Translations under genes and position numbers: made by a program
Shown: in pieces, positions 59,274 through 64,000 of the stretch
How positions within the stretch are numbered: position 1 is the first letter of the stretch
Layout: every line of letters starts with the position of its first letter
The notes under the pieces: model-generated
The model's database searches: none
Told to the model about the DNA's origin: nothing
Seen by the model: only the letters and a program-made list of their open reading frames with translations
Source: Streptomyces sp. NBC_01210
GTDB lineage: Bacteria > Actinomycetota > Actinomycetes > Streptomycetales > Streptomycetaceae
DNA length: 64,000 nucleotides
Direction of reading: 5' to 3'
Assembly: GCF_036010325.1 (NCBI RefSeq)
Contig: NZ_CP108549.1
Coordinates: 2,790,001 to 2,854,000 of the forward strand

Positions 59274-59759
59274 CTACTCTCCATCGCTTGCGGTTGCGGC
59301 GATGCGGGCGGCGCAGAAGGTGTCGAGCGCGCCCACGGCCGCACGGATGTGGGCCGGTCCGAGACGCGGCCGCTCTCCGGCGCACCACCAGGAGAGCTGC
59401 CCCTCCACCTCGCGCGCATGCATGCCCAGGTTGTGTTCGACGCACAGGGGCCACGCCTGCCCCAGACGCTCAGCGACGGTATCCTGCGCGGCGTCGGCGA
59501 CGATCGCCAAGGCATGAGCAAGGTCTTCGGCCACCTTTGGGTACAGGTGACCGCCGTGCCACTCGCCATTGGCCAGCGCAACGTAGACATACTCCGGCTC
59601 GCCCGCCTCGTAGGAAGGCTGGGCCACCAGTTGCAGGGGCCCCTTCTCAGGAAGAGTCACTGCCAAGTCCCGGTTAAGGAGCGCAAGAGCCTCGTCCCAC
59701 AAGGGGTACTCGCCCAGCGAGACGCGACGGAGCCCGGGACTATCGAAGAGAGCATGCAT
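59274..59759 (-). CDS. hypothetical protein, Streptomyces-type
   Basis: A 161-aa soluble protein with YVYVALANGEWHGGHLYPKV, AWPLCVEHNLGMHAREVEGQ and LSWWCAGERPRLGPAHI. These blocks (WHG; WPxCxxHxxGMH; WWCAG) recur in small actinobacterial proteins of unknown role and may form a metal or zinc-like site. ATG 59759 is preceded by ggagga; a GTG start 14 codons upstream is possible. Inside the accessory island; no known function. Confidence 0.72.
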   Translation of the reverse strand: MHALFDSPGLRRVSLGEYPLWDEALALLNRDLAVTLPEKGPLQLVAQPSYEAGEPEYVYVALANGEWHGGHLYPKVAEDLAHALAIVADAAQDTVAERLGQAWPLCVEHNLGMHAREVEGQLSWWCAGERPRLGPAHIRAAVGALDTFCAARIAATASDGE

Positions 59760-59827
59760 AGGGCCATCCTCCACTACCGACGGCCGACCCCAATCGCGCA
59801 CAAGGTCGTAAGCGCCATCGTGCCGGA

Positions 59828-59867
59828 GGCCGTGATCGGAATCGAACCGACGCAGCTCGTTTTGCAG
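59828..59867 (-). other. tRNA 3'-half-like fragment
   Basis: The minus strand reads ctgcaaaacgag, ctgcg, then GTCGG-TTCGATT-CCGAT (a full T-arm with one G-T pair) and cacggcc. This resembles the anticodon loop (GCA) to acceptor of a tRNA. The matching 5' half (acceptor and D-arm) is absent, so it is a fragment, as often left at integration sites. Confidence 0.4.
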
Positions 59868-60164
59868 GTCTGTCCCCGCTGGTCAGCCGTCTGTTTCATC
59901 GACATTCGTATCCGTTCGTTCCGCCCTGGGAGGCGCGACCGCGATCTCAGCTGACGACTACGAATGGCGATGAACGAGACGAAAACTGAGACGGACCCGG
60001 TTGCCCATCATCAGTAGCCGAGGTCGCACTCACGACCTCTTCTTTGCTTGGTTCCACTCACCCACTATCCACCCCGGTAATCCGTCTGATGTTCTGGCAT
60101 CCAGCGTGCGCGACCTCGCAGACACGGGGCAGGGCGCATGGCTTTCTGTGACGGCCCGCCGGTT

Positions 60165-60263
60165 CCGGGCGGCGGCGAAGGCGGCGAGCGTCCCAAGCCC
60201 GCCGCCTCCGGGTCCACGCTGTGGTCGTTCGAGGTGGTCCAGCAGGCCGCCCCGAAGGCCTGA
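60165..60263 (+). pseudogene. truncated 3' end of an ABM monooxygenase gene
   Basis: Reads GGEGGERPKPAASGSTLWSF then EVVQQAAPKA and TGA, nearly the same as the last 30 residues of the intact ABM protein (55457-55783). At DNA level many third positions differ, with one identical 20-bp run near the end, so it is a diverged copy rather than a fresh duplication. No start or upstream ABM sequence is present. Confidence 0.85.
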
Positions 60264-60269
60264 GGCCCA

Positions 60270-60286
60270 GGCCCGATATTCGGGCC
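60270..60286 (+). terminator. short perfect hairpin
   Basis: GGCCCGA-TAT-TCGGGCC, 6 bp after the ABM remnant; probably the original terminator of the ABM gene. Confidence 0.5.
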
Positions 60287-60328
60287 CAACACCCAGGCCC
60301 AAGACCAAGACCGGCCTCCGGCCACGAT

Positions 60329-60784
60329 CTAGATCCGCAGCAGCCGCTCCGTCACCTCGCGGTACGCGCGCAGGGCGACCCGCAGCTCCTCTGTGTCCGC
60401 CTCCGCCGGGCGGCGCTCGTTCCCGCCGTCCCAGTCGGCACGGAGCGCTTGACGCCGTTCGGTGAGGGCGATCGTGATGCGGTCGGCGGTGTCCTCCAGT
60501 ACCGCGGCCGCCTCCTCGACCGCGTGCCGCGGCCCGTCGACGAAGCCGCCGAGGGACTGCTGCAGCCGCAGCGTCAGCTTGTCGCGCTCGTCCTGCGGGA
60601 TCAGCTGCCGCGACGGGGTCTGGCCGCGAGGCTCGCGGTCTTCGGTGTTCTCGACGCCTTCGATGCCTTCGAGGCCTTCGACGTCCTCGAGGTGCTCAGG
60701 TCGCTCAAGGCTCTCAAGGCCCTTGGAACGCTCGGGGTGTTCGGCCCGCTCGGGTGTCTTGGCCCGCTCCGCTTCGTACGTCAT
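60329..60784 (-). CDS. hypothetical coiled/helical protein
   Basis: A 151-aa soluble acidic protein. Residues 1-60 are Glu/Arg/Leu-rich with short repeats (SLERPEHLEDVEGLEGIEGV). The second half is helical: RDKLTLRLQQSLGGFVDGPR, HAVEEAAAVLEDTADRITIA, EELRVALRAYREVTERLLRI. ATG 60784 overlaps the upstream gene's stop (TGATG); GTG 60787 is an alternative. Coupled with the membrane-anchored protein gene. Function unknown. Confidence 0.8.
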   Translation of the reverse strand: MTYEAERAKTPERAEHPERSKGLESLERPEHLEDVEGLEGIEGVENTEDREPRGQTPSRQLIPQDERDKLTLRLQQSLGGFVDGPRHAVEEAAAVLEDTADRITIALTERRQALRADWDGGNERRPAEADTEELRVALRAYREVTERLLRI

Positions 60785-61401
60785 CACGCGCCACTCCCCT
60801 TCGGCTTCAGCAGATGCCCGCGCCTGCCGCGCTCCACCGCACCGGCACGGTGCGCGAGGGGATCCTCGGGACGGGCGTGGACCAGGGCCTCGAACAGCGC
60901 ACGGCTCTCGACCATCGCCTCACGCAGCTCCTCCGTGCTCGACTGTCCGCGCGTCGCGCGGTGCACCCGGCGGTAGCCGCCCACGTGTTCCGCGTGATGC
61001 ACGGAGAGTGCGGCGAGCTGCTCCTCGTACTGTGCGGCCTCGGGGAAGCCCCGCTCCGCCGCCAGCCGCGCCAGCAGCTGGTCCGCCTCGGCGACCGCCT
61101 TGACCGGAGAGTCGACGAAGCGCTCCTGGAGACCGGCCCACTGGGCGAGGTACAGCTCACGTGTCTCGTTCGCCAGCGGCTGCGGCTTCAGATCGCCGTG
61201 GCGCTTGACGCGCTCGTTCAGTTCACGTGCCGCGGCTTTGGTGTCGCCGTCGTGGCGGGTGAGGGCCAGGTCGTACTCGGGGCCGAACCGCCGCTTCAGC
61301 CCCCGCCGGCCGCCTCCCCTGCCCGGTCCCGCGTAGAGCACCGCGGCGACGACGATCGCGAGCACCGCTACCAGAGCGACGACGATCAGGACTGTGGACA
61401 T
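60784..61401 (-). CDS. membrane-anchored hypothetical protein
   Basis: A 205-aa protein. The N-terminal anchor is STVLIVVALVAVLAIVVAAV with small periplasmic or cytoplasmic tail RRGLKRRFGPEYDLAL, followed by a helical domain ELNERVKRHGDLKPQPLANE, QERFVDSPVKAVAEADQLLA and HHAEHVGGYRRVHR. Conserved in Streptomyces, role unknown. Operon with the preceding gene. Confidence 0.82.
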   Translation of the reverse strand: MSTVLIVVALVAVLAIVVAAVLYAGPGRGGGRRGLKRRFGPEYDLALTRHDGDTKAAARELNERVKRHGDLKPQPLANETRELYLAQWAGLQERFVDSPVKAVAEADQLLARLAAERGFPEAAQYEEQLAALSVHHAEHVGGYRRVHRATRGQSSTEELREAMVESRALFEALVHARPEDPLAHRAGAVERGRRGHLLKPKGSGA

Positions 61402-61527
61402 GGCTGCCTTCCCTGTTCACGATGCGGTGTATTCGACTCGGTTGAACTCGGTTGAGGGGCCCTCCTGAAGGCGGGTTGCCCGGAATTCGTTGGCCAAACG
61501 GCCCGCCCCTCCGGTACAGAGATCGTC

Positions 61528-62007
61528 ATGACCACCTGGACCCTGGCCCCCGAAGCATTCGACTCCTCCGACGCGAGCGCCCTGCGGCGCGAGTACTACG
61601 ACGAGGTCGCGAGCCGCTACTGGCAGCGCCCCGCGACCGCCGAGGAGATCGACCAGGGGCTCAGCGGCGACGGCGCCGAGCAACTCGCGCCGCCCACCGG
61701 CCAGTTCGTCGTCGGCCGGTACGGCGCCAAGGCCGCGGCCTGCGGCGGAGTGCTGATGCTGGACGCCGAGCGCGCCGAGCTCACACGCGTCTATCTGCGC
61801 CGTCCCTTCCGCGGCAGAAGGGGCGCCGGAATCCTGCTGGAGACCCTGGAGAACGAGGCGCGCAAGCTGGGCGCCCGGCGGATGGTCCTCAATACCAGGC
61901 TCGATCTGATCGAGGCGCGGAAGCTCTACGTCCGCAATGGCTACGCCGAGATCCCGGCGTACTGCTCGGGTCCGTACATGGACATCTGGTACGGCAAGGA
62001 ACTCTGA
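61528..62007 (+). CDS. GNAT-family N-acetyltransferase
   Basis: A 159-aa acetyltransferase. Motif A (acetyl-CoA pyrophosphate loop) is ELTRVYLRRPFRGRRGAGIL, followed by LLETLENEARKLGARRMVLN and the closing YVRNGYAEIPAYCSGPYMDI. Acetyl donor from acetyl-CoA; substrate unknown. ATG 61528. Convergent with the MFS gene. Confidence 0.9.
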   Translation: MTTWTLAPEAFDSSDASALRREYYDEVASRYWQRPATAEEIDQGLSGDGAEQLAPPTGQFVVGRYGAKAAACGGVLMLDAERAELTRVYLRRPFRGRRGAGILLETLENEARKLGARRMVLNTRLDLIEARKLYVRNGYAEIPAYCSGPYMDIWYGKEL

Positions 62008-62129
62008 GGCGACCAGGAGCCCCGGAGTCCGAGCCGCCAGGAGACCCGAGCCGTCCGGAGCTCCGAGCCGCCGTGAGACCCGAGCCGCGCAGAGACCCGA
62101 GCCGCCCGGAGACCTGAGCCGCCCGGAGC
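62008..62129. repeat. degenerate tandem repeat between convergent genes
   Basis: About seven diverged copies of a 15-18-bp unit close to gagacccgagccgccc. Low-complexity intergenic DNA between the GNAT and MFS genes; no hairpin of note. Confidence 0.75.
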
Positions 62130-64000
62130 TCAGGCCGCGTGGTCCCGCTTCGGCGGCGGACTGTACGGCCGCTCCGCGTCCGACCCGCACAGCTCCGCGT
62201 TCAACTCCTCCACCAGCTGCACCAGATCGGTCGGCCGCTCCGGTCCCCACCAGTCGCCGAGCAGCTCCGACAGGGACTCCTCGCGCGCCTTCGCGAGCCG
62301 CATGGCCGCTTCCAGGCCCCGGTCGGTGAGGATCAGCTGCAACCCGAAGCGGCGGGCGAGCCCCCGCTCCTCCACCTGCCGGGCCGCGTCGGTGATGACA
62401 TGCAGTGGTACGGGCGTGGCGTCGGCGAGCAGCCCCGGCTCCACCGTGCCGTGGCGCCTGATCCTCAGCAGCAGCCAACTGGCCTCGGGCAGCAGGTCGT
62501 ACCCCGCCTTGTCGCTGATCTTCTCGTAGATCTGACGCCGGCCCTCGCGCGAGCCCAGCAACGACAGGGCCCGGGCACACTCCTCGTGCGAGGAACGCTC
62601 GACCGGGTTGGAGGCGAGCGTCTGGCTGGGATCGGGCGCGGTGACCGAGCCGCGCAGCTTGTCCTCCTTGAGGAACCAGGCGACGAGGAAGGCGAGAAGC
62701 ACGACGGGCACGGCGTACAGGAAGACATCGGTGATGGCTGACGAGAACGCATGGAGTACCGACGGGCGCAGCGCGGGCGGCAGTTCGGCGATGGCGCGCG
62801 GGTCGTCGGCCAGTTGCCCGGCACCGGCGCCGGACGGCACCGGCCGTCCGGCGAGCGCGTCGGCCAGTTTGTTCTGGAGCTGGTTGGTGAAGATCGTGCC
62901 GAAGATGGCGACGCCGAACGCGGCTCCGATGGAGCGGAAGAAAGTCGCGCCGGAGGTGGCGACGCCCAGGTCCTCGTAACTGACGGCGTTCTGGACGACC
63001 AGCACGAGCACCTGCATGACCAGGCCGAGACCGGCACCGAAGACGAAGAAGTACGCGCTCGTCTGCCAGGTGGAGCTCGTCTCGTCGAGCTGGTGGAGCA
63101 GTACGAGGCCGACGGCGGTGATGCCGGTGCCGGCGATCGGGAAGACCTTCCAGCGGCCGGTGCGGCTGACGATCTGGCCGGAGCCCGTGGAGGTGAGCAG
63201 CATGCCGAGCACCATCGGCAGCATGTGCACACCGGACATGGTCGGTGTGATGCCGTGGACGACCTGCAGGAACGTCGGCAGATAGGTCAACGCGCCGAAC
63301 ATCGCGAAGCCGACGATGAAGCTGATGACGGCGACGAGCGTGAAGGTGCGGATGCGGAAGAGTTTGAGCGGCAGTACGGGTTCGGCGGCGCCCCGCTCGA
63401 CGTACACGAATACGACGAGGAGTACGGCTCCGAGAACGGCGAGCGCGATGATCTGCGCCGAGCCCCACGCCCAGGTGGTGCCGCCGAGGGAGGCGACGAG
63501 GATCAGACAGGTGGCGACGGAGGCGATGAGGAAGGTGCCGAGGTAGTCGATGGTGTGCCTGGTCCGGCGTACGGGGATGTGCAGTACGGCGGCGATGACG
63601 AGCAGCGCGACGATGCCGACCGGCAGGTTGATGTAGAAGACCCAGCGCCAGCTGAGGTGTTGGGTGAAGAAGCCGCCGAGCAGTGGGCCGAGGACGCTGG
63701 AGGCGCCGAAGACCGCGCCGAACAGGCCCTGGTACTTGCCGCGTTCGCGCGGCGAGACGATATCGCCGACGATCGCCATCGACAGCACGATCAGTCCGCC
63801 GCCGCCGAGTCCCTGGAGCGCGCGGAAGCCGATGAGCTGAGGCATGTTCTGGGCGATGCCGCAGAGCGCGGAGCCGACGAGGAAGATGACGATGGCGGTC
63901 TGAAACAGCTTCTTTCGGCCGTACTGGTCACCGAGCTTGCCCCACAGCGGGGTGGCGGCGGTCGCGGCCAGCAGGTACGCGGTGACCACCCACGAAATGT
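62130..64000 (-). CDS. MFS transporter (DHA2) with C-terminal winged-helix-like domain, partial
   Basis: At least 622 aa, with the N-terminus off the right edge (the frame continues as [10 protein letters not shown]). Fourteen-segment drug exporter with [20 protein letters not shown] (motif A), [20 protein letters not shown] and [20 protein letters not shown]. Residues about 470-619 are a cytosolic domain ([60 protein letters not shown]) resembling a MarR-like winged helix. Such fusions in Streptomyces probably sense the cargo. Substrate unknown. Confidence 0.9.
   Translation of the reverse strand, partial: ISWVVTAYLLAATAATPLWGKLGDQYGRKKLFQTAIVIFLVGSALCGIAQNMPQLIGFRALQGLGGGGLIVLSMAIVGDIVSPRERGKYQGLFGAVFGASSVLGPLLGGFFTQHLSWRWVFYINLPVGIVALLVIAAVLHIPVRRTRHTIDYLGTFLIASVATCLILVASLGGTTWAWGSAQIIALAVLGAVLLVVFVYVERGAAEPVLPLKLFRIRTFTLVAVISFIVGFAMFGALTYLPTFLQVVHGITPTMSGVHMLPMVLGMLLTSTGSGQIVSRTGRWKVFPIAGTGITAVGLVLLHQLDETSSTWQTSAYFFVFGAGLGLVMQVLVLVVQNAVSYEDLGVATSGATFFRSIGAAFGVAIFGTIFTNQLQNKLADALAGRPVPSGAGAGQLADDPRAIAELPPALRPSVLHAFSSAITDVFLYAVPVVLLAFLVAWFLKEDKLRGSVTAPDPSQTLASNPVERSSHEECARALSLLGSREGRRQIYEKISDKAGYDLLPEASWLLLRIRRHGTVEPGLLADATPVPLHVITDAARQVEERGLARRFGLQLILTDRGLEAAMRLAKAREESLSELLGDWWGPERPTDLVQLVEELNAELCGSDAERPYSPPPKRDHAA

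Larger units (their letters stand above)
59760..60328. other. 569-bp gap with island-edge remnants
   Basis: No intact gene. It holds a tRNA-like 3' fragment (59828-59867), a truncated copy of the ABM gene end (60165-60263) and a short hairpin (60270-60286). GC is lower than in the flanks up to about 60100. This looks like a scar at the right side of an inserted segment. Confidence 0.6.

Noticed and set aside
59780..59950. Intact tRNA gene
   Set aside because: Only T-arm and part of an anticodon loop are recognisable; no acceptor or D-arm on the 5' side.
55854..60263. Active integrative element or prophage
   Set aside because: No integrase, excisionase, transfer or phage structural gene was found in the segment.

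Overview
The window looks like a chromosomal segment of a Streptomyces. It is very GC-rich, uses many GTG starts and 4-nt stop/start overlaps, and carries DUF397/DUF5753 regulators, a SapB-type (ram/amf) lanthipeptide cluster, a B12 riboswitch and rare TTA codons. About 58 protein genes or gene remnants can be supported. No rRNA, intact tRNA, CRISPR array, integrase or transposase was found.

The dominant theme is a scattered steroid side-chain oxidation regulon. A KstR-type TetR repressor (21585-22229) sits among units whose promoters carry the KstR consensus TnnAACnnGTTnnA or a one-mismatch version. These are MaoC hydratase - Zn alcohol dehydrogenase - SDR (1773-4785), Ltp1-like thiolase plus FadE34-like double acyl-CoA dehydrogenase (10249-13604), aldehyde dehydrogenase plus ferredoxin (30431-32136), an MBL-fold hydrolase (37714-38760), and divergent FadA5 thiolase and CYP125 (46959-49681). 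Together they could take a C26/27 sterol chain through terminal hydroxylation, oxidation to the acid and beta-oxidation. Ring-cleavage and Mce4 genes are absent from the window. A second palindrome, CTGAC-N5-GTCAG, sits beside four of these promoters and in front of an LLM oxidoreductase gene, suggesting a second regulator.

Region by region: 1-5 kb, a hypothetical protein and the MaoC/ADH/SDR unit; 5-8.7 kb, an ABC-2 exporter with a DesK/DesR-like two-component system; 8.7-13.6 kb, an MFS pump and ltp1-fadE34; 13.7-17.8 kb, a methyltransferase, an amidase, membrane proteins and an LLM oxidoreductase; 18-22.3 kb, an alpha/alpha-toroid protein, methyltransferase and GT4 trio divergent from kstR; 22.3-30.3 kb, a small secreted protein and the ramCSAB/ramR cluster, including a 42-aa precursor gene that is easy to miss; 30.4-36.2 kb, ALDH-ferredoxin and a separate ferredoxin/reductase/P450 set; 36.7-38.8 kb, a CAP protein and the MBL protein.

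At 38.8-45.3 kb a cobalamin riboswitch heads a tightly overlapped operon of two anchored extracellular proteins and a complete ECF transporter (T, fused A-A', S). This is probably a cobalamin or corrinoid acquisition system. At 45.6-50 kb lie a transglycosylase, a hydrolase, fadA5/cyp125 and a WD40 remnant; at 50-55.8 kb an XRE/DUF397 pair, a GT87-PAP2 fusion, a DUF2330 protein, an O-methyltransferase and an ABM monooxygenase.

From about 55.8 to 60.26 kb there is a small accessory island. It holds an XRE-TPR regulator, three small ORFs, broken secreted-protein genes and a tRNA-like fragment, and ends in a second, truncated copy of the ABM gene 3' end. The window closes with two hypothetical proteins, a GNAT acetyltransferase and an MFS pump running off the right edge.
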